Below, in pieces: positions 9,701-16,963 of a stretch of DNA of 64,000 nt. The stretch spans positions 1,054,001 through 1,118,000 of the forward strand of contig NZ_JAXOJT010000001.1 in assembly GCF_036663835.1 (NCBI RefSeq). Reading direction: 5' to 3'. Positions within the stretch are counted from its first letter, which is position 1. Every line of letters starts with the position of its first letter. Position numbers and translations under genes: made by a program. The notes under the pieces are model-generated. The model made no database searches and was not told the origin of the DNA. It was given only the letters and a program-made list of their open reading frames with translations. Source of the stretch: Sphingomonas sp. LT1P40. Lineage in GTDB: Bacteria > Pseudomonadota > Alphaproteobacteria > Sphingomonadales > Sphingomonadaceae.

Positions 9701-10224
9701 GGCAATATGGCGGTTGCGGCATTGCGCCCCGGCGAGACCAGGCATGCTGAATTCGTCATCGCCAACGGGAAAGGCTTTTCCCCTTTGACCGTGGCAAGAA
9801 CCAGCCAGGGCTCTTTCCACAATCCGACCTGGTCACCGATGGCGACCTGCGGTGTCAAATGCACCAGCACGCGATCGAAGATGTGCGCTCCGTCCAGCTT
9901 CACGCGGCGCGGCGTCAGCACATAATTCGAGGCACGCAGACCCGCCAGGGCAAAGGTGGCGAGCAGCCCCCGCCATTGCGACAACGCATGGCGGTGCATC
10001 GAATGGTGACCGTCGATCAGCGCTTCGGCAAAGGTCCGCGGCTGCGCCCAAGGGTCGGGAATCGCCCGAATCGGCTCGTCGGGATCCTTGAACGCCTCGG
10101 CATCCAGCCTGAATGATTTGCCCAACTGGCCCAATGTGCCGTCCGCCTGCGCCCATAGACCGGCATCGGTTGCCGGCGGAAACGGTGCGTCGCGGCCAAA
10201 GCTGGGGAGGTTGTAATGTGCCAT
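6781..10224 (-). CDS. Large protein with C-terminal Hsp70/actin-fold ATPase domain (SrfB-like), function unknown
   Basis: A 1147-aa cytoplasmic protein. Residues 1 to about 575 match nothing I can name. Residues about 580-1060 show the Hsp70/actin ATPase core: phosphate-1 loop MDFGTTNT at 585-592, phosphate-2 loop LDIGGGTTDVTIWD at 806-819, and an adenosine-type loop FALCGRGAGI at 946-955. All three keep the acidic and glycine residues needed for ATP binding. No DnaK-type substrate-binding domain follows; the tail at 1060-1147 is helical and charged. The arrangement recalls SrfB-type 'virulence factor' proteins, large and Hsp70-related, though I cannot confirm membership. Two bases separate it from the tubulin-like gene upstream, and ATGA couples it to the next gene. 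Confidence 0.85.
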   Translation of the reverse strand: MAHYNLPSFGRDAPFPPATDAGLWAQADGTLGQLGKSFRLDAEAFKDPDEPIRAIPDPWAQPRTFAEALIDGHHSMHRHALSQWRGLLATFALAGLRASNYVLTPRRVKLDGAHIFDRVLVHLTPQVAIGDQVGLWKEPWLVLATVKGEKPFPLAMTNSACLVSPGRNAATAILPGIAWAETGPTDPLALDPTVGLSVSELLVLARWLRGLQLELHSVGGDVSSRIRALLGEFADECETLAGPIKIEINTGPSLYQDLPDLFRGLWATAMPQPITDPAALSRTRLRLNPQLDFGELKGVILVDPDIANHAQFDPRRTFIWGTRTLTELVNSDDLFQETRKDAARLGYLLVRPEDFFTERAVRLDHQPMISGHPQGLQDMLLPVRPLALLLDLPLKQIVSCQSSSAQASATLSVRLDDESEGGFRHLMTRNYSSDTSSGRPLFVPDADWRIYNASVWPNFRSPAWGTYLTRFVYSASGKANMARPAQILSIALLASEIAVAGDGDAAVARLTELNAGKRPEQKSGRFLRSERNVGGEYEDMQYSATPIDAIYYVEAFGDRPDAAGGMVFLDLPEVETKAVSTVVAMDFGTTNTVACFEDLKPITFETRRIIPIKYKDANKTRDAEHSARWLLNRFLPPEKRLTPTPTVVLTRTAFPNNEAIWAFRNLVYFHSTLRPAANSESKELQQFQRVIQDAKFNLKWNDDAAHVQAATDYLEHFMTMVAAEGAAAGRDPRQILWRFSVPDSLSPRRRDQFESSLSAITRRISSDVEEGKGVKILAPLYSEGLAAARHILADAGFNPQSLNIVLDIGGGTTDVTIWDVDQLVWKGSFRIAGQNFFTRAISQNPEILKPIGLEDWASLFGSSDGKQRTIATDLESHLAEILFSGPILQSAIDEHWETKLNIGPGKKLRITALVFLAGLAWYIGMIVRKLVADGVIDAEQIENPAFALCGRGAGIFKKMHGGREADAESDVTRALQVFGRAAGVDTRPMPQLFTTSDAKLEVVRGMMVGGGLIDASVKSGRAGAREYLPAGVGVEFRGGNPLPADGMTGEMAFKERVKTVDLAPLSEFLQELEAVEDIALNLYPDRAQGAFGMIQNAVRTQIDKATQEGETAESREPPFIMALRTLVDQLALPTDVQAKQLSMDFRT

Positions 10225-10226
10225 TT

Positions 10227-11768
10227 TTACCTCATGCTCGCGGCGGCATAGACGGCTGCCACCGTGCGTCCGATACCGCGATGGTCGCCGGCCGGCGGCT
10301 TCGCGCGCGTTAGTTCGTCATGCAGTTCGTGTCCGGCGCGCGGCAGAAATTCGCCGGCATCGGTGCGGATCAGGTGATCGAACGCGTCATGCAGCGCTGT
10401 CAGTTGCATCGCCGGACCGCGCAACGCCACCGGCGTCGTGGGGGTCGGTACATGGGAAGGATCTTTCAGGTCAGCGAGCTGCCACGGCCCATTTCTCCAG
10501 AACTCGCCGCCAGTGTGTTCGATCGTCATCGCCCATAACAGGATGTCGTCGATCAGCTCGCGCAGAAGATTGAGCGGCACTTCGGAGTCAATCGCGCGGG
10601 CGTCGCCAGCGAGTTTCTGCGCCCAGTTCTTGCCGATCAGTTTCTTCTCGCTCAGCGCCGGCTCAACGACAAAGCGCCAGTAGACGGCAAAGCGCAGCAT
10701 CTGGCCCAGCCGCGCCTCGAGATCGGGATATGGCAGGTCGCGCCAGCGGATTTCGCGATCCTGCCGGGCGGAAACCATCACCGGCGCTTTCGCCTCGCCC
10801 TCCTCCTCGCGCGGACGATCGAAGAAGTCGAAGATCGCGGACGCGGCGAAAATCTCGGGAGCCAGTGCCGGGTTTTGCTGCTCGGCGCTGCCCGGCTCGT
10901 GATACCCCAGGTTGAACAGCTGTTCCCAGCCCAGCGCATAGAACCGGTCGAACGTCGCCTCATGCGCAAGCAGATTGTTGTAATATTCAAGCGCGAGTTT
11001 CGCCTTGGGCAGCAATTCGTCGGACGTCACGACGGCGTCCACCGCGTCGGCCGGCGGCTGGTGGAACTGGAAATAGGGCAACATCAGCATGCCGCCGAGG
11101 GAGACCTTGCCGGCATTCTTGAAATCGCTCGCGTTGCGGATGCGATTCAACGCGCGGGCAAGCGTTGGAAACCCTGCAGCGCCGGTACCGCCAAAAGCCG
11201 AGCCGACGACAAAGATGTTCACCTGGTTGCGGTTCGCATCTTCCATCAGTTCAGTCAGTCGCTTCAGCAGCACGCTTTCCCCATCGACGAGCGACGCAAC
11301 CAACGCGGTCGCGCCGACATGGGCACGGCCGCGATAGCCCTTGCTGAGCGGAAGATCCTGCTCTTCCGGGCCTTCCATGAACATCAGGTCAAACAGATGC
11401 TCGTGCGCTTCGTCCAGATTCTCGCCGACGATGGACCGCAACGTCCCCTGGGTTCGGGTCGGGCACCACAATGCATTCTTGTCTTGCTTGAAAAGCGGAT
11501 GCACCTTCACGCTGCCAAACGCGGGCGGAGCGCTCCCGATCCAATCGACGCGGTTCATTTCATTGGCTGACCAGTCGTGCTGGAAATCCACCAGATTGCT
11601 CAGCAACTGGCGGGTCCGGGCGACATTGCCGTTGGAGTTATCCTGATCGATCAGGCCGACATGCACGTTACGCGGCCCGACGCCGGCCGCCATCATCATC
11701 AGGGCTGCCTCGACCACCTTCGCGCCGGTGCCGCCGACGCCCAGCAGGACATGGACTGTCTTGTTCAT
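10227..11768 (-). CDS. Tubulin/FtsZ-like GTPase family protein (Tubulin_2 type)
   Basis: 513 aa. The first strand and loop, LLGVGGTGAKVVEA at 8-21, is a Rossmann-like nucleotide-binding start. The tubulin signature loop appears as GSAFGGTGAAG at 189-199, the counterpart of FtsZ GGGTGTG. 'LIDQDNSNGN' at 39-48 could contact the nucleotide. I see no clear T7 'NxDxxE' catalytic loop, so GTP hydrolysis and polymerisation are uncertain. It is not cell-division FtsZ, which lies in the dcw cluster and has a different sequence. Related FtsZ-like families have been reported next to vWA and membrane proteins, which matches this neighbourhood. It lies between the four-TM gene (4-bp gap) and the Hsp70-like gene (2-bp gap). 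Confidence 0.82.
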   Translation of the reverse strand: MNKTVHVLLGVGGTGAKVVEAALMMMAAGVGPRNVHVGLIDQDNSNGNVARTRQLLSNLVDFQHDWSANEMNRVDWIGSAPPAFGSVKVHPLFKQDKNALWCPTRTQGTLRSIVGENLDEAHEHLFDLMFMEGPEEQDLPLSKGYRGRAHVGATALVASLVDGESVLLKRLTELMEDANRNQVNIFVVGSAFGGTGAAGFPTLARALNRIRNASDFKNAGKVSLGGMLMLPYFQFHQPPADAVDAVVTSDELLPKAKLALEYYNNLLAHEATFDRFYALGWEQLFNLGYHEPGSAEQQNPALAPEIFAASAIFDFFDRPREEEGEAKAPVMVSARQDREIRWRDLPYPDLEARLGQMLRFAVYWRFVVEPALSEKKLIGKNWAQKLAGDARAIDSEVPLNLLRELIDDILLWAMTIEHTGGEFWRNGPWQLADLKDPSHVPTPTTPVALRGPAMQLTALHDAFDHLIRTDAGEFLPRAGHELHDELTRAKPPAGDHRGIGRTVAAVYAAASMR

Positions 11769-11772
11769 CGGC

Positions 11773-12336
11773 TCAATTCCAGCTGTTCGGAAGCAGGGTG
11801 CCCATGGGCACCGATGGCTTCATGGTCATGGTCACCGCGAGGCCGGTTGCGAGATAATAAGCCAGCAAATTCCCCAGCCCGACACAAACCAGCACCAGCA
11901 CATAGCTTTTTGAAACGAGCGCCCCGGCGACGTCCGCAACCGACACGAACTGCCACCAGCACAGCACAGAGAGCGACAGCGCCACGATCAGCAACGCGAT
12001 CCAGCGTGCCTTGTATGACCCACCCTCGATTGCATTCCGGGGGCGACGACTCTGCGCAAAGCTGAGGAACAGGCTGGCGCAAATCAGGCTCGCGGCAAGC
12101 GAAGTGAGCATCCAATAGACAAGGTGAAGCCGCGCCTGGTCGAGGATCACCATCACGCTTGTCTGGGCGTCCTCGGCATCGGCGAACTGCGCGCGCAGCA
12201 TCAGGCTGGCGCTTTCAAAATCGCTGGTGAGCCAGAATATTAGCCCCAGCAGGGCCGCACCGATCACCAGATAAATGAGCAACGCCTTTCCGATCCGGAT
12301 CAGGATGTCGCCGATTTCGTTACGGGCTTCCCTCAT
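11773..12336 (-). CDS. Four-TM membrane protein of the tubulin-like cluster, unknown
   Basis: 187 aa, with hydrophobic segments at about 17-36, 73-93, 111-128 and 143-168. The N-terminus is short and basic, so an N-in, C-in topology is likely. The loop between TM1 and TM2 (about 37-72) is helical and acidic and would be periplasmic. No enzymatic motif is visible. It sits between the vWA lipoprotein and tubulin-like genes with small gaps, so it is a likely inner-membrane platform for the system. Membership in the operon is seen; the role is inferred. Confidence 0.78.
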   Translation of the reverse strand: MREARNEIGDILIRIGKALLIYLVIGAALLGLIFWLTSDFESASLMLRAQFADAEDAQTSVMVILDQARLHLVYWMLTSLAASLICASLFLSFAQSRRPRNAIEGGSYKARWIALLIVALSLSVLCWWQFVSVADVAGALVSKSYVLVLVCVGLGNLLAYYLATGLAVTMTMKPSVPMGTLLPNSWN

Positions 12337-12358
12337 ACCACCACCTTTTCCCGAGAAT

Positions 12359-13822
12359 TCAGTCCTTCACCTTCACGAGCGCGCTAAAGCCCGCGACGAC
12401 GTCATTCTGACCATTTTCATGCGAACGCTTCGCCGCCGTCGCCAGCGAGTTCTCCATCAGCCGGGCGACTTCGTCGAGGTTCAGCGTCGGGAACAGGCGC
12501 GGAGGGTTCGCGGCGGTCGCGGTTGCCCGTTCGGGAGCAAGGTTCCAGTCGATCATCCAGCGGTTGGTCGGATTAGGGCTGGTAACCGACGTGCGGCGCA
12601 GCTCGCCCGATACGAGATAGACCCCGCCCCGCTGGCTCATCTTGGCGCTCAGCCGTTCGGGCGACAGCGACACCCGCTGACGTTGCCCGCTGTCCACCGG
12701 CTCTATCCCGTCCTTGCCCGGCGAGAGTTCAAGCCAGGATGCAGGCGTGCATTTGGTGTCGCGCCGCATCCAGACGCGCAGGATCGGCTCGACCGGGCCT
12801 TCCCATACGGCATCGGTGATGAACGACGAATCATTGGGTGCCGTCCAGGACGGTGCTTCCGGACGCTTGTCGGTCGGGCGCGGCAGTCCCGGGGAGAGCT
12901 CGAACTGCTGGATGTTCACACCGGTCGAGGCCTCGAACACGGTCTGGCGGATGCGCGAATCGCCGCCTGCGGTCAGCGGGCGTTTCACGGCGAAGATCAG
13001 CGGCCCCGGATCGACCGTGAAGACTGACCGGTGAATCGTGCCGTTGCGCATGCCGGTTGCAATCAGTTTCGACCCTGAATTCTTGAGCTGATCGTCAAGC
13101 GCCAGCACCTGTCCCTTGGACCCGATCACCAGCATGTACAGCGGATGACGACCGCGGAACGGGATCGCACTCGCGCTCTCGCTGACGTCCGGAAGGTCGG
13201 AAATGCGCCCGTCGAATGGCGCATCGATTCCATAGAGCGTGACCGTCCGCCCACCCTGCAGGATATCCGCCAGCACCGGCTGCAACGCGGTCCAGCCGCT
13301 CGACTTGATATCCGAATTGCTCAGCCACAGGTCGGTGATAATCACCGCCATCTCTGTCGGATTGCTCCGGACGCGCCCGAACACCGCGTCGAGATGCGAC
13401 TCCTGATTCTCGCACGTGGCCAGATTTCGGCTCGCGCATTGATAATATTGCGTGGTGGTGAGCACGTCCGGCTTGGCGATCGGATCGCTGATCGAGCGGC
13501 CGAACCCGCGAAAACTGGTTTTGACGCCGATCTGATTGAGCGCACCGGGAATCGATTCGATCAGATCCTGGAACGGGCGCTCGAAATTGGTCTTGCCCGC
13601 AACATAGCCGGTCATGCTGCCAGAGCGATCGACATAGACGGTGGCGGAAACGGCGGCCGACTGCGTCGGCGCGCGTTTCTGATCCGGTTTCACATAAATC
13701 CAACGCTGCGCGGCGGCGGGATAGCAGGAGAGTCCCTCTCCGGCCTCACCACCACAGGCGGTCAGTAACAGTGCCAGCGCCAACAACCCGGCAATGCGCG
13801 GGTGGCGAAACGCAAGTTGCAT
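12359..13822 (-). CDS. Lipoprotein with von Willebrand factor A domain
   Basis: 487 aa. A lipoprotein signal ends in LLTAC with lipidated Cys23; the following Gly-Gly is not an inner-membrane retention signal, so the outer membrane is likely. The vWA domain starts near residue 58 with the MIDAS motif DRSGS at 65-69 and continues with IITDLWLS at 161-168, so metal-ion-dependent ligand binding looks possible. The C-terminal third is unassigned and beta-rich. It is the first gene of the minus-strand operon and is divergent from the SH3 sensor genes. vWA proteins with actin-like or tubulin-like partners are known in bacterial multicomponent systems. Here the vWA part faces the periplasm, which is less common. 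Confidence 0.85.
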   Translation of the reverse strand: MQLAFRHPRIAGLLALALLLTACGGEAGEGLSCYPAAAQRWIYVKPDQKRAPTQSAAVSATVYVDRSGSMTGYVAGKTNFERPFQDLIESIPGALNQIGVKTSFRGFGRSISDPIAKPDVLTTTQYYQCASRNLATCENQESHLDAVFGRVRSNPTEMAVIITDLWLSNSDIKSSGWTALQPVLADILQGGRTVTLYGIDAPFDGRISDLPDVSESASAIPFRGRHPLYMLVIGSKGQVLALDDQLKNSGSKLIATGMRNGTIHRSVFTVDPGPLIFAVKRPLTAGGDSRIRQTVFEASTGVNIQQFELSPGLPRPTDKRPEAPSWTAPNDSSFITDAVWEGPVEPILRVWMRRDTKCTPASWLELSPGKDGIEPVDSGQRQRVSLSPERLSAKMSQRGGVYLVSGELRRTSVTSPNPTNRWMIDWNLAPERATATAANPPRLFPTLNLDEVARLMENSLATAAKRSHENGQNDVVAGFSALVKVKD

Positions 13823-13930
13823 CGAATTCTTGCCCCGAAATCCCTGACTACCTTATGCTATTGGTGAATCTATATTGTCCATAGCGCGAGTTCGTGTTTG
13901 CTTGCCGGGCATCTCTGTGGGGGAGAGCGT
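13823..13930. promoter_or_regulatory. Divergent promoter region of the Hsp70/tubulin/SH3 system
   Basis: A 108-bp gap, AT-rich in its middle, separates the two divergent operons. On the plus strand TTGCCC (13830-13835) and TTATGC (13853-13858) are spaced by 17 bp and could be -35 and -10 boxes. A good ribosome-binding site GGGAGAG (13921-13927) precedes the GTG at 13931. A shared regulator site is plausible but I see no clear operator palindrome. Confidence 0.4.
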
Positions 13931-15526
13931 GTGAAGGCTTGGCAATACTCAACGTTGGAACGTGATGGGGATTTAGCGCCAATCACGGACATGGATGTTG
14001 CAAAACAGCTTATTAAACAGGGACATCTGTCGAAAGACTCGTTCGTTTACGTGTATGATGAAGATGGTGCGGCAACAGGGGGCAAAGCTTCTTCCTTTGA
14101 ACAGTTTGCGGCACTTCTCGAGGCTGAGCCAGACGCTGTGGCAGAATCGGTAAAACCGAGGAGTCGGTCCCGCAAAAATAAAGATCAACCCATATTGGAT
14201 AAATCGCATCCAGGAGATCAGTCCGTTTCGGATATAAATTTATCGGCGGATATGCCTGCGTCGGAAGCAGACGAGCCGGTTTCCGTACAAAATAGTGATT
14301 CGGATAAAGGAGAGCGGCAAGCAGCGGTCGAATCATCGGACGCGCTCGCGCAACCTGTGCCCGGCCCATCGAAGCGCAGACAGGCGGCGATGTACGGGGC
14401 ACTTGCTCTAATTATAGTATTTATTATCGCATTCATCTACGTCGAGCCGCGTGCCTTGGATGAAAAATGGACGATACGCACGACTAAAACCTATCTCGGT
14501 CAGGCCGAATCTGGCCTAGCAACCAAGATCCTTCGCGGAACCGCCTTGAAAGTCGTCGAAATCAACGGAACCTGGGCGCGAATAACCGACGGCTATGAAC
14601 AGTATAGCTTCATAAGGACTGCGGATCTGACCGATACCGTGCCCCCGGAGTTGGACGCCAGCCAGTTTTCCGGGATGCGCCAAGTGCTGTCAGACGGGAC
14701 TATTCTCACCAAGGCCGATGACGGTTCGCCACCGCTTAAAAATGTTATTCCCCGCGAGAGTGTAGACGTCGTCGGCCGTCTGAAGGACATGGATCAGGGC
14801 GGGCAATGGCTTGAAGTCATACTCGTCGATCGGCGGATCGGTTATATCAGGGCGCGACTGGTGCTGGGTGGCGTCGTGCAGGTCGCGCAGCCGACGGTGC
14901 CCGAGCCACCGCAGCCGCCCGTGGTTGGCCCATCGCCGCCACCGCCCAATCGCGGACCATGTGACGGCCTTCGCAGCGTGGATTGGGCGCATTGTCGGTG
15001 GCCGGAACTGTCCGACCTGCGTGATCAACTGAACCAGGCATATGCCGCCGCGCGCATGCGAAATCCCGAGGTCGGGGAAGCACTCGAGGATTTTCGTGCC
15101 CGTCTGACCCGGTGTGGACGGCAACGCACATGTTACGAGGCGGCCTACCGGACGCGCGTCGCTGAACTGGACGCTGTTCGGGCACCGCCGCCTCCGCCAC
15201 CCCCGCCCATGCCGGAACCCTCCTCCGCAGCATTCGGTCCCATGCCCGCTGATTCTAGGTTCCAGAAGTTTATCGACCCCGACTATCCGGAAGACGCGCG
15301 GCGATTGAAGGAAGAAGGCACCGTTTCGGCCAAATTGCGGATCGATCGCAAGGGGCGCGTCAAGAGCTGCACGATCCGGCAAAGCAGCGGCTCCAGGTCA
15401 CTGGATAAACAGACATGTATTCTGTTGAAAAAAACTCGCTTCAGGCCCGCGCGCGATGCGGCAGGCGTTGCGATCGATGGCGACTACGACACACCAGCGT
15501 TTCTGTGGACCATTCCGGACAGGTAA
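13931..15526 (+). CDS. Single-TM protein with cytoplasmic module, SH3-like repeats, LprI-like and TonB-C domains
   Basis: 531 aa from the GTG behind GGGAGAG; an ATG at 13898 is in frame but has no such site. Residues 1-65 form a small cytoplasmic module shared with the next gene's product. A charged linker runs to 150, TM 154-171 follows, and then two bacterial SH3-like repeats at about 178-235 and 245-312. After a Pro-rich linker comes a four-cysteine helical domain (344, 355, 395, 401) that resembles the LprI lysozyme-inhibitor fold, a polyproline run, and a TonB C-terminal-like domain at 444-531. So the bulk is periplasmic, with wall- or envelope-binding parts. The first about 600 bp are strikingly AT-rich compared with neighbours, suggesting a recently acquired segment. 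Confidence 0.85.
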   Translation: MKAWQYSTLERDGDLAPITDMDVAKQLIKQGHLSKDSFVYVYDEDGAATGGKASSFEQFAALLEAEPDAVAESVKPRSRSRKNKDQPILDKSHPGDQSVSDINLSADMPASEADEPVSVQNSDSDKGERQAAVESSDALAQPVPGPSKRRQAAMYGALALIIVFIIAFIYVEPRALDEKWTIRTTKTYLGQAESGLATKILRGTALKVVEINGTWARITDGYEQYSFIRTADLTDTVPPELDASQFSGMRQVLSDGTILTKADDGSPPLKNVIPRESVDVVGRLKDMDQGGQWLEVILVDRRIGYIRARLVLGGVVQVAQPTVPEPPQPPVVGPSPPPPNRGPCDGLRSVDWAHCRWPELSDLRDQLNQAYAAARMRNPEVGEALEDFRARLTRCGRQRTCYEAAYRTRVAELDAVRAPPPPPPPPMPEPSSAAFGPMPADSRFQKFIDPDYPEDARRLKEEGTVSAKLRIDRKGRVKSCTIRQSSGSRSLDKQTCILLKKTRFRPARDAAGVAIDGDYDTPAFLWTIPDR

Positions 15527-15550
15527 AACGATAAAAGGGGGAATTGGCGC

Positions 15551-16963
15551 GTGGATGAATTCCGGTTGATGACCTTCGAGGACGCGGGCTTCCCCGAAGA
15601 GCTGCACAATGAAGCGGACTGTCGGCGCGCCGTCAAATCGGGCCGCGTCGTCGCCGATACCGAAATCGAGATCTACCCGATGGAGGGCGGTGCCTATCAC
15701 CGGCCCGCCAGCGAGGCACCGGTCCTGCGCCATTTACTCGCGCCGCCGGTCGTAGAGGAATCCGAGGAGCCCGTAGCGCCGGCCGAAGCTGATCTCGAGC
15801 CGGAGCAGGAGGTCGAAGATGCCGCCGTCGCCCCCGACACCGCAGACTCTTCAGTGCCGGCGAGGGAACCGCTCGCAGAGAAGGAATCGCGCGCCGCTCC
15901 CCGTTCGCGCCCGACACCCCCGGAACTGCCCGCGCCGCCGGTCGCTCAGCCCATTTCGTCGTCTCGGGATCGGGGCGGGTGGGTCGGCCCGTGGATCGTC
16001 TGGCCGATCATCGTCGTGGTGCTGGTCGTCGCGTTTCTTGCCACCCGCGAGGAGTCGCCCAGGCCGGAGGCAGCCACGCCGATCGTTGAGCCCGTGGAAA
16101 CGCCGCCGCCCGCGCCGGTCGACCCGGAAGCCAATCTGCCGCGGCAGACCTTTTATGCCACGCGTGAGATCAACCTCCAGCCATCGGCAAAGAGCGGAGG
16201 GACCGATAACACGCCAAAGCTGGCACGCGGTGCGGTGTTGCGCGGCGTCGTCATTGCTGGTGAAGCCAGTGACGAGCGTTGGCTGCACATTACCGAAGGG
16301 CCACATACAGGCCTTTATGTGTGGACCGGAAACCTGTCGAGCACCGAACGCCCCGCGCTCGATACCAGTATTTCGGGTCTGATGGAGATTGGCGCGGACA
16401 CGCAGGTCCGCACCGCGCCGGACGGCAATAGTCCCGCGATTCCCGGCACGCGATCCGCGCTGAGCCCCGGGCAGAAGGTGCTTGTCGCGGGCGTCGTCAA
16501 TGGTGCCTGGGCTGAACTGACGCTGGTTGCCGGCGGCGTCGGTTACGTAGAGACGTCCAGCCTTGTCTCGGCGAGCGAGCAACCGGACGCATCGGCCCCC
16601 TCGCCGGTACCGGACGTAGCGGCGACATATACACCAAGCCGGTTCCGAGACGTGTATATACGGAACAAGTGCAGCACCAATTTGCGTCTGGCGTTATACT
16701 ATCTGTCTCCCGGCGGCTGGCGAACCGGCGGCATCTGGAACTTGACCGGGGGTTATACAAACTATGTATTGGCAGATAGTGCGCGCGTATCTGCCCAGAC
16801 CTCGGAAATCTATTGGGCGGAGTTCAACGCCAGTCACGAGCAGATCGAGGTTCCCGAAAACGGACGCACGGCAACACTCAATGGCCGGTCAATTGTCATG
16901 CGAAAGGCACACGTCAAGCTCGCCAGTGACGGCGATTACGAGATCGATTTTACGTGCGGGTGA
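15551..16963 (+). CDS. Single-TM protein with cytoplasmic module, SH3-like repeats and DUF1036-like domain
   Basis: 470 aa, starting at a GTG behind GGGGGAA. Its design parallels the upstream gene: a short cytoplasmic module (about 1-65), an acidic then proline-rich linker, TM 146-165, and two SH3-like repeats at about 200-262 and 275-340. The C-terminal domain differs: residues 362-470 contain IRNKCSTNLRLAL, GGWRTGGIWNL and EIYWAEF, a pattern like DUF1036 beta-rich domains, with Cys374 and Cys469. The modules of the two proteins align around 'V(K/I)xG', a following D-(T/S) and the 'AS' positions, so they are likely duplicates with exchanged sensor ends. The stop overlaps the channel-like gene by GTGA. 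Confidence 0.83.
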   Translation: MDEFRLMTFEDAGFPEELHNEADCRRAVKSGRVVADTEIEIYPMEGGAYHRPASEAPVLRHLLAPPVVEESEEPVAPAEADLEPEQEVEDAAVAPDTADSSVPAREPLAEKESRAAPRSRPTPPELPAPPVAQPISSSRDRGGWVGPWIVWPIIVVVLVVAFLATREESPRPEAATPIVEPVETPPPAPVDPEANLPRQTFYATREINLQPSAKSGGTDNTPKLARGAVLRGVVIAGEASDERWLHITEGPHTGLYVWTGNLSSTERPALDTSISGLMEIGADTQVRTAPDGNSPAIPGTRSALSPGQKVLVAGVVNGAWAELTLVAGGVGYVETSSLVSASEQPDASAPSPVPDVAATYTPSRFRDVYIRNKCSTNLRLALYYLSPGGWRTGGIWNLTGGYTNYVLADSARVSAQTSEIYWAEFNASHEQIEVPENGRTATLNGRSIVMRKAHVKLASDGDYEIDFTCG

